Numbered from the stretch's first letter, positions 42,596 through 52,764 are shown. The stretch: 64,000 nucleotides of DNA from Rhizobiaceae bacterium (GCA_017643025.1 JAEPOG010000003.1:248001-312000); one strand, 5' to 3'. Program-made: numbers and translations. The notes: a model not told the origin generated them from the letters alone.

Positions 42596-43546
42596 TTGGC
42601 AGTCGAGGCACAACCCCCGGCGCGTGCGCATGGAGCGCGCGCCGGGAAAGCATTCAAGTCCGGTTCGGCCCCGCGCCGGCGCCAGGCGATCGGCATTGCG
42701 TTGACCTTGCCGGCGCTCGTCACGCTGGCGGTGACGATGCTTTACCCGATGGCCTGGACGCTGTGGCTGAGCTTCAATACGCGCGTGACTGCGCTGCAGG
42801 GCACGCCCGACTTCGTTGGGTTCGATAACTACCTCCGCATCGCCGCGAGTTCTGGCTTCACCACCGCGTTGCTGCAGACGGTCGGCATCGTGCTTGCCAG
42901 TTTCGTGCTCGAGGCGGTTCTGGCGCTGATCGTCGCCCTGGCGCTTTTCCGCGCGCTGCGCGGCTCAAGAATATTCCAGGCCATCGTCGCACTGCCGCTC
43001 ATGGTGGCGCCGGTGGTGGGCGCGCTCGCCTGGCGGTTTATCTTCGCCGACGGCTACGGAATGATAGACACAGTCGCGCAGCATCTGGGCGGCGAGGGAC
43101 CGTTATGGTTCGCCGACGTCTGGCTTGCCCGCACAAGCGTTGTCGTCGCCAATCTGTGGCTGGCGCTGCCGTTCGACATACTGGTGCTGCTGGCAGGGCT
43201 TTCGAGCTTGCCCACCGAGCCGCTGGAAGCGGCGCGCGTCGACGGCGCATCGCCTGCCCAGATCTTGCGGCGGATCATCCTGCCGCTGCTGAAGCCGGTG
43301 ATCTCGATCATCTTCGTGATCCGGATGGCGGATGCGTTCCGCATCTTCGACGTGGTCTATGTGCTGACGGCGAGCGGCCCTGCCAACAGGACCGATGTGC
43401 TATCGACCTACATCTACCGGCAGATGTTCAGCGCGTTCGATTTTCCCGGCGGTGCCGCGGCTTCGATCATGCTTGTGATCATCACCTCGCTCGCATCGCT
43501 CCTTGTCGTGGTGGCGTTGCGCGACCGCTGGCAGAGCGAGGCCTGA
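42596..43546 (+). CDS. sugar-type ABC permease (MalF-like)
   Basis: The 316-residue permease has six membrane segments and the EAA loop EAARVDGASPAQILRRIILP. The start is a TTG at 42596, 17 bp after the binding-protein stop; no better start is visible. It pairs with the next permease. Confidence 0.9.
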   Translation: MAVEAQPPARAHGARAGKAFKSGSAPRRRQAIGIALTLPALVTLAVTMLYPMAWTLWLSFNTRVTALQGTPDFVGFDNYLRIAASSGFTTALLQTVGIVLASFVLEAVLALIVALALFRALRGSRIFQAIVALPLMVAPVVGALAWRFIFADGYGMIDTVAQHLGGEGPLWFADVWLARTSVVVANLWLALPFDILVLLAGLSSLPTEPLEAARVDGASPAQILRRIILPLLKPVISIIFVIRMADAFRIFDVVYVLTASGPANRTDVLSTYIYRQMFSAFDFPGGAAASIMLVIITSLASLLVVVALRDRWQSEA

Positions 43547-43547
43547 G

Positions 43548-44390
43548 ATGGCCGGTTCGGACCTCAGTCGTTCCCGCTGGGGCGATCTTGGCGCCTACGT
43601 CATCCTCGTCGTCGCGTGCGTTCTACTCCTGCTGCCGATCTACTGGATCGTGACCACGTCGCTGAAGCCGACGCCGGAGATTTTGTCGACCCCGACACGC
43701 CTGTGGCCCCAAAACCCGACGCTTGAAAATTATCAGGTCGCGCTATCGGGGGATTTCCGGCGGTATCTTCTGAACTCGCTGATCGCGGCCGGGGGCGCGA
43801 CGGTGATCGGGCTGTTGCTGGCCATTCCCGCCGCATTCGGTTTCGCCAAATATCCCTATCGCGGTGCGAACGGGCTGATCTGGTTTACGCTCATCACCAG
43901 GGTCTTTCCGCCAATAGCGCTTGCGCTTCCGTTCTTCATGCAATTCAGGGCGCTCGGGCTGCTCGATACGCCCTGGGGCCTGATCATCGCCTATTTGCCG
44001 ATCGTGCTGCCGCTGATGATCTGGATCCTGTACGGCTTCTTTCAGGATTTCCCGCGCGAACTTCTGGAGGCGGCCGAGATCGACGGGCTCGGAGTGATCG
44101 GCACGCTGATCCGCGTGGTCGTTCCGCTGTCCTTGCCCGGCATCGGCGTCGCGACCTTGTTTGGCTTTCTGGTCGCGTGGAACGAGTTCGTCATTGCACT
44201 AACACTGACGCGCACACCGGCTGGCCAGACGATGCCGGTCGGCATCTCGACACTGATCACGCAGTTCCAGGTGCTGTGGGGCGAGATGATGGCGGTCGCA
44301 TGCATCTACTTGATCCCTGTCTTCGCGGTGACCGTGCTGGCGCAGCGCGGACTGGTGCGCGGCCTGATGAGGGGAGCGACAAAGGGGTAA
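43548..44390 (+). CDS. sugar-type ABC permease (MalG-like)
   Basis: From the ATG at 43548, one base after the MalF-like stop, the 280-residue permease has six membrane segments and the EAA loop EAAEIDGLGVIGTLIRVVVPLS. No ATP-binding gene follows in this operon, so the ATPase must be shared with another system. Confidence 0.92.
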   Translation: MAGSDLSRSRWGDLGAYVILVVACVLLLLPIYWIVTTSLKPTPEILSTPTRLWPQNPTLENYQVALSGDFRRYLLNSLIAAGGATVIGLLLAIPAAFGFAKYPYRGANGLIWFTLITRVFPPIALALPFFMQFRALGLLDTPWGLIIAYLPIVLPLMIWILYGFFQDFPRELLEAAEIDGLGVIGTLIRVVVPLSLPGIGVATLFGFLVAWNEFVIALTLTRTPAGQTMPVGISTLITQFQVLWGEMMAVACIYLIPVFAVTVLAQRGLVRGLMRGATKG

Positions 44391-44511
44391 AGCTCGATGC
44401 CGCATCGAACGGATCATCGACGGCAGCCGGGAGGATCGGCCTATGTCAGGTGCAGAGAAGAGCGCAGCTAGCGCGCGAACAGCAAAGGCATGGTGAATGA
44501 CCAGCTTTAGC

Positions 44512-44533
44512 CATGCCTCCCGCTGGAGGCATG
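44512..44533. terminator. stem-loop between convergent transcripts
   Basis: CATGCCTCC and GGAGGCATG form a perfect 9-bp stem around a 4-nt loop, between the ABC operon (plus) and adenine deaminase (minus). T-runs are weak, so it may work in either direction or not at all. Confidence 0.5.
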
Positions 44534-44594
44534 TTCGTACTGCCCCCAGTCGGTGCAGCAGGATGGTGCACGCTGACGGGCCGCACCGGTCGCG

Positions 44595-46334
44595 CTACCA
44601 ATCGATCAATTCGAACCTGTCGACATCGACCAGGCCTTTGTCCGAGATCTTCAGGTGCGGAATGACCGGTAGCGGCAGGAAGGCGAGCAGAAGGAACGGC
44701 TCTTCCACGGTCGCCCCAAGCGCGAAGGCCGCCTTGCGCAACTCGTGGAGCCTGTCGCGCACGGCCTCATACGGTTCCAGGCTCATTAGCCCTGCCACCT
44801 GAAGCGCGATTTCGCCGGTCACCTTTCCGCCTTCAACCACCACAAAGCCGCCCTTGATCTCGGACAGCCGGTTCGCGGCGACGGCCATGTCTTCCTCGGA
44901 CGCGCCGACGACGCAGATATTGTGGCTGTCATGGCCGACCGTGGACGCAATGGCGCCTTTCTTCAGCCCGAAGCCCTGCACGAAGCCGGTGGCGATGTTG
45001 CCGTTCTTGCCGTGACGTTCGACCACGGCAACCTTGAGCACATCGTTATCGAGATCGACGGTCGTCTGGTTGCCGGCGGCGGGCAGGCGGCAGCGCCGGT
45101 GTTCCGTGATGATCTTGCCGGGCAGCACGCCCAGCACCGGAACCTCGCCGCTGGTTGCCGGCACGATGAAGGAGGCGGCGGACACTTCCGGAGCATGCAC
45201 GCTGTCCAGTCCGACTGGCGCGACCGGCTTTCGTGTTTCGAATAGTTGCGGCGTCACCTCGCGGCCAGCGGAGAAAACCATGTCTGCCCGGCAGCTCTCC
45301 AGGCCGTCGATGACAACGAGGTCGGCCCGCCATCCGGGAGCGACGAGGCCACGGTCGCGCAGGCCGAAAGCGCGCGCCGCCGAAATTGACGCTGCGCGGT
45401 AGGCGACAAGCGGTTCAACGCCCCTCGAGATCGCGGTTCGGATCATGTAGTCGAGATGACCCTGCTCGGCGATATCGAGCGGATTGCGGTCGTCCGTGCA
45501 GAGCGCGAGGAACGGCGACAGCCGTTCCGTCATGATCGGTATCAGCGAGAGCAGGTCCTTCGAGACCGAGCCCTCGCGGATCAGGATGTGGACGCCCTTG
45601 CGGATTTTCTCCAGCGCCTCGGGCACGTTGGTGCATTCATGCTCGGTGCGGATGCCGGCCGACAGATAGCCGTTGAGGTCGTTGCCCGACAGCAGCGGAG
45701 CGTGACCGTCTATGTGGCCGCCCTGAAAGGCGGCGAGCTTGGCGAGCGCGATCGGGTCTTTGTGGACAACGCCAGGATAATTCATGAACTCGGCGAGGCC
45801 GATGACCTTCGGATGATCGCGAAAGGGAAGGAGTTTTTCGATCGGAAGGTCGGCGCCCGACGTTTCGAGATGTGTTGCCGGCACACATGACGAAAGCTGG
45901 ACGCGAACATCCATGATCGTCTCCAGCGCCGAGTCGAGGAAGAACCGCACGCCCTCGGCCCCCAGCACATTGGCGATCTCGTGGGGGTCGCAAATGGCGG
46001 TAGTTACGCCATAAGGTAACACGCAACGGTCGAACTCATGCGGCGTCACTAGCGACGACTCGATGTGAAGATGGGTGTCGATGAAGCCCGGAACGACGAT
46101 CCTGCCCGATATGTCGATCTTGCGCCTGCCGTCATAGTCGCCGCCGGTGCCGACGATGCGGTCGCCGCAGATGGCGATGTCGGAGGCTACAAGTTCGCCG
46201 GTCACCAGGTCGAAGAAGCGTCCGCCTTTCAGAACCACATCGGCGGGCTCGCGCCCGACTCCCTGATCAATCAGGGCCTCTAGCTGTTGCACGTCTCTAC
46301 ATCCTGTTTTCGTATCGCCATTTGCAGCGAGCAT
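44595..46334 (-). CDS. ade: adenine deaminase
   Basis: Adenine deaminase converts adenine to hypoxanthine with a binuclear metal site. The 579-residue length is typical. The metal motif is seen as [11 protein letters not shown], followed by [16 protein letters not shown], the [10 protein letters not shown] motif, and the C-terminal domain with [14 protein letters not shown]. The exact start is uncertain, because the first ATG has only a weak ribosome binding site. Confidence 0.94.
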   Translation of the reverse strand: MLAANGDTKTGCRDVQQLEALIDQGVGREPADVVLKGGRFFDLVTGELVASDIAICGDRIVGTGGDYDGRRKIDISGRIVVPGFIDTHLHIESSLVTPHEFDRCVLPYGVTTAICDPHEIANVLGAEGVRFFLDSALETIMDVRVQLSSCVPATHLETSGADLPIEKLLPFRDHPKVIGLAEFMNYPGVVHKDPIALAKLAAFQGGHIDGHAPLLSGNDLNGYLSAGIRTEHECTNVPEALEKIRKGVHILIREGSVSKDLLSLIPIMTERLSPFLALCTDDRNPLDIAEQGHLDYMIRTAISRGVEPLVAYRAASISAARAFGLRDRGLVAPGWRADLVVIDGLESCRADMVFSAGREVTPQLFETRKPVAPVGLDSVHAPEVSAASFIVPATSGEVPVLGVLPGKIITEHRRCRLPAAGNQTTVDLDNDVLKVAVVERHGKNGNIATGFVQGFGLKKGAIASTVGHDSHNICVVGASEEDMAVAANRLSEIKGGFVVVEGGKVTGEIALQVAGLMSLEPYEAVRDRLHELRKAAFALGATVEEPFLLLAFLPLPVIPHLKISDKGLVDVDRFELIDW

Positions 46335-46419
46335 GGTAGCCGCTGCCCGCCCGGACCGACAGGCTCCATGGTATCATCCCGGCAGTACCAGCAAACCTGC
46401 GCGCGTGCTGAACAGTGAC

Positions 46420-47154
46420 TTAGCTGGAGCGGCGCGATTCGTTACGCAGCCGCAGATAACTCATGGAGATGTGGGCGCGCCGGATGTAGCCCACCACCTG
46501 CAGGTCTCCCACCTCCACGGCGTCCACGATATCGGCAACTTCGCGGTGGAATATGCGGATCTCGTTGAGCAGCAGCTCCGTGTACTGGCTGAGACGAGAC
46601 GCAGTCTTCAGCCATATCCTGGTTGTCTGGTAGTAGAGCCGTTCGCTGATCTCGCGCAGCGGTTCGTTTGCCGTAAGCGAATTCAGCAGGTGGAAGAAAT
46701 CCATGTTGATGCGTGCGAATTCGCGCGCATCGGGCTTGCCGAGCAGCGCCTCGCAGCGCGCGAGCAGGGACCGGAAGGCGGCAATCTTGGCGGCATCGGG
46801 AGCGACCGGAGACAGCTTGCCGATCAGTTGCGCGAGTTCAAGCCGCAGCTGATAGACCTGCTCCAGTTCCTCGACCTCGATGTCGGTGACGATGGTGCCG
46901 ACACCATGGACCGAGCGTAGCAGGCTTTCCGCCTCAAGCTTGACCAGCACGCGGCGTATCGGCGTGCGGCTGACGCCGAATTCCTCGGCAAGGTCCTCTT
47001 CGCGCAGCCGCTGTCCGGGTGGGTAATCCAGAAGGCAGATGCGTATGCGCAGCGTGTTGTAGATGCGGTCGAAGCGCTCGCGCGCTCGCTCGTCGGTCGA
47101 CGGCTGGTCGCCTTTGTCCGACCCGTCGGGGCTTTCTGCGTCGTCAAGCGTCAA
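46420..47154 (-). CDS. GntR-family (FCD domain) transcriptional regulator
   Basis: The 244-residue protein has an N-terminal winged helix (QRLREEDLAEEFGVSRTPIRRVLVKL) and a C-terminal helical FCD domain (EVYQLRLELAQLIG-like block and a DFFHLLNSLTAN motif). The start is a TTG overlapping the deacetylase stop. It is the last gene of the minus arm of the ectoine locus and is a strong candidate local regulator. The usual ectoine regulator EnuR is a different, MocR-type GntR protein; this one is not. Confidence 0.88.
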   Translation of the reverse strand: MTLDDAESPDGSDKGDQPSTDERARERFDRIYNTLRIRICLLDYPPGQRLREEDLAEEFGVSRTPIRRVLVKLEAESLLRSVHGVGTIVTDIEVEELEQVYQLRLELAQLIGKLSPVAPDAAKIAAFRSLLARCEALLGKPDAREFARINMDFFHLLNSLTANEPLREISERLYYQTTRIWLKTASRLSQYTELLLNEIRIFHREVADIVDAVEVGDLQVVGYIRRAHISMSYLRLRNESRRSS

Positions 47155-48311
47155 CGGCTCATCTTCGCTTTCAGCTTGTCCAGCATGTCCAGACAGGCCT
47201 GGAGTTGGTCGAGGGCGATATATTCGTCCGGCTTGTGCGCTTGCGCAATCGACCCCGGCCCGCAGATCACAGCCGACATTCCGGCCATCTGGAACAGGCC
47301 GGCCTCGGTGCCGAACGCGACGACGTCGGCATCCGTGGCGCCGGTGAGTTCGGAAACGATCTCGCGTGCCTCCGATTCGGTGGCCACCTGCAACCCTTCG
47401 ACCTCGCCGATCGTATGGGTGACGATATCTGCGCTCGCCGAAACAGCCTTCATCGCGGGCCTCAGGACGCCGTCGACATAGGCGCCGATGCTCGACTTGA
47501 CGAATTCGGCATCGGACTTCTGAACCGGCCGCATTTCCCACTCGACTTCGCAGGTTCCGGCAATGACGTTGCGGGCGGCGCCGCCGTTGATGCGGCCGAC
47601 CTGGACAGTGGTCCACGGCGGTTCGAACCGGGTGCCCGCAGGGGCGCGTGATTTCAGTTCCTCGCCGAGATCCATCAGCCGGCCGATGTAGCGCGCGGCA
47701 TATTCGACTGCGTTGACGCCGCGCTCCGGCTGCGAGGCGTGGCCATCGAGCCCAGTGAATTCTGTCGTGTATTCGTAGCAGCCCTTGTGGCCTTCGATAA
47801 CTCGCATCTCGGTCGGCTCGCCGATGATCGCCACCGACGGCCTGATTTCCGCCTTCGCCAGCTCCTCGACCAGGGCGCGGGCGCCGAAACAGCCGATCTC
47901 CTCATCATAGGTGAAGGCGAAGTGCAGCGGTCGTTTCAGCCCCGCCTCGGCGAATGCCGGTGCCATCGCCAGGCAAGCCGCGATGAACCCTTTCATGTCG
48001 CATGCGCCCCTGCCGAAGAGGCGCCCATCGCGCTCGGCCATCACAAACGGATCGCTTGCCCAGTCCTGCCCGTCGACGGGTACGACGTCGGTGTGGCCGG
48101 ACAACACGATGCCGCCGTCGCCGGGCGGACCGATCGTGGCAAACAGATTGGCCTTTGCGCCGGTTTCGTCGCGCGAGATCGATAGCTGCGCGCCGCTTTC
48201 GCTGAGCACCGCGGCGGCATAGGCGATAAGTTCTAGATTGCCGTCCGACGAAATCGTCGGAAAGCCGATCAGCTCGCCCAGAATGTCGCGGGTGCGTGCG
48301 AGCATCGACAT
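47151..48311 (-). CDS. M20 family deacetylase, ArgE-like, probable N-acetyl-diaminobutyrate deacetylase
   Basis: The 386-residue M20 zinc enzyme has ligands in LSGHTDVVPVDG and GRGACDMKGF, the acidic motif YDEEIGCFG, and later EPTEMRVIEGHKG. By sequence alone it looks like acetylornithine deacetylase (ArgE). It lies between doeA and the regulator in an ectoine locus that lacks the usual AstE-type DoeB/EutE, so it probably removes acetyl from N-acetyl-L-2,4-diaminobutyrate. Substrate is inferred from context. Confidence 0.85.
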   Translation of the reverse strand: MSMLARTRDILGELIGFPTISSDGNLELIAYAAAVLSESGAQLSISRDETGAKANLFATIGPPGDGGIVLSGHTDVVPVDGQDWASDPFVMAERDGRLFGRGACDMKGFIAACLAMAPAFAEAGLKRPLHFAFTYDEEIGCFGARALVEELAKAEIRPSVAIIGEPTEMRVIEGHKGCYEYTTEFTGLDGHASQPERGVNAVEYAARYIGRLMDLGEELKSRAPAGTRFEPPWTTVQVGRINGGAARNVIAGTCEVEWEMRPVQKSDAEFVKSSIGAYVDGVLRPAMKAVSASADIVTHTIGEVEGLQVATESEAREIVSELTGATDADVVAFGTEAGLFQMAGMSAVICGPGSIAQAHKPDEYIALDQLQACLDMLDKLKAKMSR

Positions 48312-48324
48312 CGCGATGTATCCC

Positions 48325-49509
48325 TCAGTCCTTCACGAACAGCTTGCGCGGCCGGTCGCAAAGGCACTCGGCCGGGCCGCTGTCCTTGATCAGGATGCTC
48401 TCGGTGATTTCAAGACCCCAGTCGGCCATCCACAACCCCGGCATGAAGTGGAAGGTCATGCCCGGTTCCAGAATGGTCTCGTCGTCCTTGCGGAACGAGA
48501 TCGTGCGCTCGCCCCAGTCGGGCGGGTAGGAGAGCCCGATCGGATAACCGCAGCGCCCCTCCTTCTGGATGCCGGCCTTTTCGAGCGACCCGAACAAGGC
48601 GCGCGCGACAGCGCCTGCCGGATTGCCCGCGCGTGCGGCCTCCAGCCCGGCCTCCAGACCTTCCACGAGCGCCTTCTCGGCATCGAGCATGTCCTGCGGC
48701 GGCTTGCCAAGGAAGACAGTCCGGCAGAACGGAGCGTGATATCGCCGGTAGCAGCCGGCGATTTCGAAGAACGTCGCTTCGCCCTTCCTGAACGGCCGCC
48801 CGTCCCATGTGAGGTGAGGCGCGCTGGCGTCGGTTCCGGAAGGCAGCAGCGGAACGATTGCCGCATAGTCGCCCCAGTTGCCGTCAGCGCCGCGCACCGC
48901 GTCGCCGAGGATATCGGCCACGAGGTCGTTTTTGTTCAGACCGGGTTCGACCCGCTCGACAATGCCGTCGACGATCTTTTCGGAGATGCGCGCCGCCTTG
49001 CGCATGAAGGCGATCTCCTCGTCCGACTTCGTAGCCCGCTGCCAGTTCACCAGCGCAGTGGCGTCGACAAGGTCGGCGTCAGGCAACTCGTCCTTCAGGA
49101 CCAGGTATGCCTTGGCGGAGAAATAGTAGTTTTCGAGTTCGAGGCCGATGCGCTTGGACGCATAGCCGCGTTCGCGCAGCCGGCCCGCGAGGTCCTGCAT
49201 CGGGTGCCGGGCGGTGGATTGGACGAAGTGATCGGCGTAGCCAATGACGTGTTCGTCCTCCATCCAGACCGTGCGCACCGCGCCATTGGCGTCCTGGGTC
49301 CGGCCCCACCAGGCCGGCTCGCGGTCGTGGAAGACCATAACCCCTTGATGGACGTAGAACGACCAGCCGTCATAGCCGGTCAGCCAGGCCATATTCGAAG
49401 GGTCTTCGATGAACAACACATCGATGTTTCGCGCCGACATGGCTGCACGGACCTTGGCAAGACGGCGGTCGTACTCGGCTTTGCTGAAGGGCAGGGTTTC
49501 GGCAGGCAT
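48325..49509 (-). CDS. doeA: ectoine hydrolase DoeA (EutD)
   Basis: DoeA opens the ectoine ring to give N-acetyl-L-2,4-diaminobutyrate. The 394-residue M24 peptidase-fold protein shows DoeA features: YDGWSFYVHQGVMVF, ADHFVQSTARHPMQDLAG, RYHAPFCRTVFLG and YPIGLSYPPDWGERTISF. The metal ligand pattern of true aminopeptidases is not all present (RYHAP replaces the usual Asp), as in creatinase-like enzymes. It is 13 bp upstream of the deacetylase. Confidence 0.92.
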   Translation of the reverse strand: MPAETLPFSKAEYDRRLAKVRAAMSARNIDVLFIEDPSNMAWLTGYDGWSFYVHQGVMVFHDREPAWWGRTQDANGAVRTVWMEDEHVIGYADHFVQSTARHPMQDLAGRLRERGYASKRIGLELENYYFSAKAYLVLKDELPDADLVDATALVNWQRATKSDEEIAFMRKAARISEKIVDGIVERVEPGLNKNDLVADILGDAVRGADGNWGDYAAIVPLLPSGTDASAPHLTWDGRPFRKGEATFFEIAGCYRRYHAPFCRTVFLGKPPQDMLDAEKALVEGLEAGLEAARAGNPAGAVARALFGSLEKAGIQKEGRCGYPIGLSYPPDWGERTISFRKDDETILEPGMTFHFMPGLWMADWGLEITESILIKDSGPAECLCDRPRKLFVKD

Positions 49510-49539
49510 TGGTCCCTCTGGCGACTGTATGACCTATCA

Positions 49540-49646
49540 ATGTGTACATCTATGCCTGAACCCTGGCATTTGGAAAACGCAAATTTGCGCATTGCCGCCA
49601 AAATTCAATTGACACGCTCTAACGCAGCGTGATGTTGTGCACAACA
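49540..49646. promoter_or_regulatory. operator-like palindromes between doeA and ehuB
   Basis: The 176-bp divergent region has three notable sites. TGTTGTGCACAACA (49633-49646) is a perfect 14-bp palindrome. ATGTGTACAT (49540-49549) has the same NTGT-NN-ACAN form, which fits GntR/FCD operators. CGCAAATTTGCG (49578-49589) is a perfect 12-bp palindrome of a different type that could suit an Lrp-family protein. Two regulators, GntR and DoeX, are encoded in the locus. Confidence 0.6.
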
Positions 49647-49685
49647 CAAGAAAAATCTGCAAAAGTCGAAAACAGGAGTGATCCA

Positions 49686-50531
49686 ATGAGACGTGCAATC
49701 CAGAGGGGACTGGCTGCGCTCGGTATCGCAGCATTGGCGGTTGGTTCGCTGGCGGGTTCCGCCACCGCGGGCGAGTTGCTGGACAAGATCAAGAACGGCG
49801 AAACCATTCGCATCGGCTTCTCGAACGAGATTCCGTGGGCCTATCCCGGCGACGGCAATGCCCCGCTGGGCTTCGTCAACGCCATCACCTTGGACATTCT
49901 CAAGAAGATGGGCACGACCAACATCGAGCCGATCGTCACCGAGTGGGGTTCACTGATCCCCGGCCTGCAGGCAGGCCGTTTCGATATCATCACCGGCGGC
50001 ATGTACATCTTGCCTGAGCGCTGCCGTAACGCGCTCTTCACCGAGCCGCTCGGCACCTTCGCCGATGCCTTGCTCGTGAAGACCGGCAACCCCGACGATC
50101 TGCATTCCTTCGAGGATATCCGCGACAAGGACCTCACGCTGGTAACAGGCGCGGGATACAACACGGTCAAGAACGCTCGCAATGTCGGCCTCACCGACGA
50201 CCAGATCATGCAGGTCGCCGGCCCGGCTGAAATCCTCCAGGCCGTGAAGGCCGGTCGCGCTGCCGGTGGTGGTGGCACCTACTTCACCATGAAGGAATTC
50301 GCCGACAAGGACGACGCGGTCGAACTTGCCGATCCGTTCACGCCGCCGGTCATCGACGGCTATCCGGGTCTCGCCTTCTTGCCCAACCAGCAGGAAGAGG
50401 TTGATGCGTTCAACGCTGCGCTCGCGGAGTACATCGGCTCCGACGAGATGATGGAGTCGGTTGGCGAGTACGGCTACTCCAAGGCCAATCTCCCTGACGG
50501 CACGACGACTGCCGAACTCTGCGCCGGCTGA
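49686..50531 (+). CDS. ehuB: ectoine/hydroxyectoine ABC transporter substrate-binding protein EhuB-like
   Basis: The 281-residue protein has a signal peptide (about 1-28, ending ATAG) and a bacterial amino-acid binding fold. Relevant motifs are IRIGFSNEIPWAY near the N-terminus and GSLIPGLQAGRFDIITGGMY with ILPERC, whose Arg and aromatic residues fit EhuB. The ATG follows AACAGGAGTGATCC. Gene context with ehuC, ehuD, ehuA and eut genes supports ectoine over other amino acids. Confidence 0.87.
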   Translation: MRRAIQRGLAALGIAALAVGSLAGSATAGELLDKIKNGETIRIGFSNEIPWAYPGDGNAPLGFVNAITLDILKKMGTTNIEPIVTEWGSLIPGLQAGRFDIITGGMYILPERCRNALFTEPLGTFADALLVKTGNPDDLHSFEDIRDKDLTLVTGAGYNTVKNARNVGLTDDQIMQVAGPAEILQAVKAGRAAGGGGTYFTMKEFADKDDAVELADPFTPPVIDGYPGLAFLPNQQEEVDAFNAALAEYIGSDEMMESVGEYGYSKANLPDGTTTAELCAG

Positions 50532-50541
50532 GGCAGGTGAT

Positions 50542-50573
50542 GCCGGCGGCGCCCAGGGGGCGGCGCCGTCGGC
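50542..50573 (+). other. intercistronic stem-loop after ehuB
   Basis: A 12-bp stem (one G-U-type pair; 50542-50553 with 50562-50573) around an 8-nt loop lies ten bases after the ehuB stop. Such structures after binding-protein genes usually protect the upstream message, so EhuB would be made in excess over the permeases. Confidence 0.65.
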
Positions 50574-50633
50574 TCATTTTCGGCGGAACCTGGACTACGT
50601 CCGGGTACGCAGCATGAGCGGGGGTTCCTGACG

Positions 50634-51305
50634 ATGAGCGAGTTCGCGCTGGGCTTCAGCGTCGCTGCCCTCACCAAGGGCGTCCTCATCACAATTCTGA
50701 TCACGTTGGGCGCCTCGCTGGTCGCCATCGTATTCGGGCTGGTCGTCGGTCTGTTGCGTGTATCGCCGCGGCGTCCGGTGCGCTGGTTCGGCGTTGCGTA
50801 CATCGAGTTCTTTCGCGGAACGTCGATGCTGGTGCAGCTCTACTGGTGGTTTTTCGTTCTGCCGATCTTCGGCATCACCATGTCGCCCTGGACGGTCGCC
50901 ATCGTTGGTGTCGGAATGAATGTCTCGGGCTACGGCGCAGAGCTTGTCCGCGCTGCCATCCAGGGCGTTGAGCGCGGCCAGTACGAGGCAAGCATCGCTC
51001 TCAATTTCCCGCGCCTCACCATGATGCGCCGCATTATCCTGCCGCAGGCAATCCGCGCCATGCTGCCGGCGTGGGGGAACCTCTTGATCGAGCTGCTGAA
51101 GGGCACCTCGCTCATATTCTTCATCACCATCACCGAACTGACGACGGCCGCCAAGCTCGCCGCCGACGCGACCGGCAATTACCTGCTGTTCTTTGCCATC
51201 GCCCTGTTCGGCTACTATTTCATCGCGCGCCTGATGATCACGCCGCTGGTGCGCTGGCTCGAACGCCGCCTTGGCCGCGCCTATTCGCGGGAGGCGCTGG
51301 CATGA
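50634..51305 (+). CDS. ehuC: ectoine ABC transporter permease EhuC-like
   Basis: The 223-residue His/Glu/Gln-type permease has five membrane segments and the EAA loop EASIALNFPRLTMMRRIILPQA. The N-terminal motif FFRGTSMLVQLYWWFFVLP is typical of the amino-acid permease family. It overlaps ehuD by 4 bp. Confidence 0.87.
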   Translation: MSEFALGFSVAALTKGVLITILITLGASLVAIVFGLVVGLLRVSPRRPVRWFGVAYIEFFRGTSMLVQLYWWFFVLPIFGITMSPWTVAIVGVGMNVSGYGAELVRAAIQGVERGQYEASIALNFPRLTMMRRIILPQAIRAMLPAWGNLLIELLKGTSLIFFITITELTTAAKLAADATGNYLLFFAIALFGYYFIARLMITPLVRWLERRLGRAYSREALA

Positions 51306-51970
51306 GCATCTGGGACTGGTACTACGTTTGGGAGGCGCTGCCCTTTCTCTACCGCGGCGCGGTCATCACCGTGCAGGCGACGCTGATTGGCTTCGCCATC
51401 GCGCTGGTCCTGGGGTTGATTTTCGCGCTGATCCGTCAGTCGAACAATCGCATCGTGAACAACGCGATGGCGGAGACGGTCGAGTTCATCCGATCCACGC
51501 CGCTGCTGCTGCAGATATTCTTCGTCTATTTCGTCGGCCCGCAGTTCGGCATCGTGATTCCGGCATGGGTCGCCGGCATCGGCGTGCTCGGCATCCACTA
51601 CGCCGCATACTGCTCGGAGGTTTACCGCGCCGGCATCGAGGCGGTGGATGGCGGCCAGTGGGAGGCGAGCATCGCGCTCAACCTGTCGCGCGCCCGCACT
51701 TGGCGCGTCATCATACTGCCGCAGGCCATACCGCCCATCGTGCCGGGGCTCGGCAACTACTTCATCGGCATGTTCAAGGACACGCCAATCCTGGCCGCTA
51801 TCGCCATTCTGGAGATGCTGCAGCAGGCCAAGAACTTCGGCGCCGAGAATTACCGCTACATCGAGGCGATCACGATGGCCGGCTTCTTCTATCTCGTGTT
51901 CAGCCTCATCGCTTCGGTGATCGTGCAGGCCGTGAGCTACTGGCTCAACCGCCGCTACCATTTGCAGTAG
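51302..51970 (+). CDS. ehuD: ectoine ABC transporter permease EhuD-like
   Basis: The 222-residue permease starts at the ATG overlapping the ehuC stop. It has [22 protein letters not shown] and the EAA loop [22 protein letters not shown], both typical. It forms the heterodimeric membrane channel with EhuC. Confidence 0.87.
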   Translation: MSIWDWYYVWEALPFLYRGAVITVQATLIGFAIALVLGLIFALIRQSNNRIVNNAMAETVEFIRSTPLLLQIFFVYFVGPQFGIVIPAWVAGIGVLGIHYAAYCSEVYRAGIEAVDGGQWEASIALNLSRARTWRVIILPQAIPPIVPGLGNYFIGMFKDTPILAAIAILEMLQQAKNFGAENYRYIEAITMAGFFYLVFSLIASVIVQAVSYWLNRRYHLQ

Positions 51971-51980
51971 GAGGACCGCC

Positions 51981-52757
51981 ATGAGCGAACCGATGGTCCG
52001 TTTCGAGAATGTCACCAAGCGCTACGGCTCGCTGACGGTGTTGGACGAGCTCAATCTCGATATCGAGCGCAACGAGAAGGTGTCGATCATCGGCCCGTCG
52101 GGCTCCGGCAAGACCACCGTGCTGCGCATGCTGATGACGCTGGAAAAGATCAATGACGGCGTCATCTGGGTCGAAGGCGAACCCATGACCCACGAGCAGA
52201 AGAACGGCTCGATGGTGCCGGCGAGCGACCGCCATCTGCGCCGGGTGCGCGGCAAGATCGGCATGGTGTTCCAGCACTTCAACCTGTTCCCGCACATGAC
52301 CGCGCTGCAGAACTGTATCGAGGCGCCGGTTTCGGTTCTTGGCCTCGGCAAGCAGGAAGCAGAGCAGCGGGCAGCCGAACTGCTCGACATGGTCGGTCTC
52401 GCCGACAAGAAGGGCCACTTTCCGATTCAACTTTCCGGCGGCCAGAAGCAGCGCGTGGCGATCGCCCGCGCACTCGCCATGCGGCCCAAGGTCATGCTGT
52501 TCGACGAGGTGACGTCGGCGCTCGATCCGGAACTCGTCGGCGAGGTGCTGAACGTTATCCGCCAGCTCGGCGCGGAGCACGATCTCACCATGCTCATGGT
52601 CACCCACCAGATGGGGTTTGCCAAGGAATTCTCCGACCGCGTCTGCTTCTTCTATGGCGGCAAGATCGCCGAGCAGGGGTCGCCGGACCAGCTATTCAAC
52701 GACCCGCAGGAAGAGCGCACGCGGCAATTCCTCAGCGCCGTCCTGGAGGCCGGCTGA
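51981..52757 (+). CDS. ehuA: ectoine ABC transporter ATP-binding protein EhuA-like
   Basis: The 258-residue ATPase has Walker A GPSGSGKT (38-45), the [15 protein letters not shown] signature (151-165) and Walker [15 protein letters not shown] (171-184). The ABC ATPase drives uptake through EhuC/EhuD. It is ten bases after ehuD and eight before eutB. Confidence 0.9.
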   Translation: MSEPMVRFENVTKRYGSLTVLDELNLDIERNEKVSIIGPSGSGKTTVLRMLMTLEKINDGVIWVEGEPMTHEQKNGSMVPASDRHLRRVRGKIGMVFQHFNLFPHMTALQNCIEAPVSVLGLGKQEAEQRAAELLDMVGLADKKGHFPIQLSGGQKQRVAIARALAMRPKVMLFDEVTSALDPELVGEVLNVIRQLGAEHDLTMLMVTHQMGFAKEFSDRVCFFYGGKIAEQGSPDQLFNDPQEERTRQFLSAVLEAG

Positions 52758-52764
52758 CGCAGCC

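Noticed and set aside
46420..47616. A 398-codon frame including the GntR gene
   Set aside because: The first 150 codons run antiparallel in frame terms through the coding part of the deacetylase and have no homology; the regulator starts at 47154.
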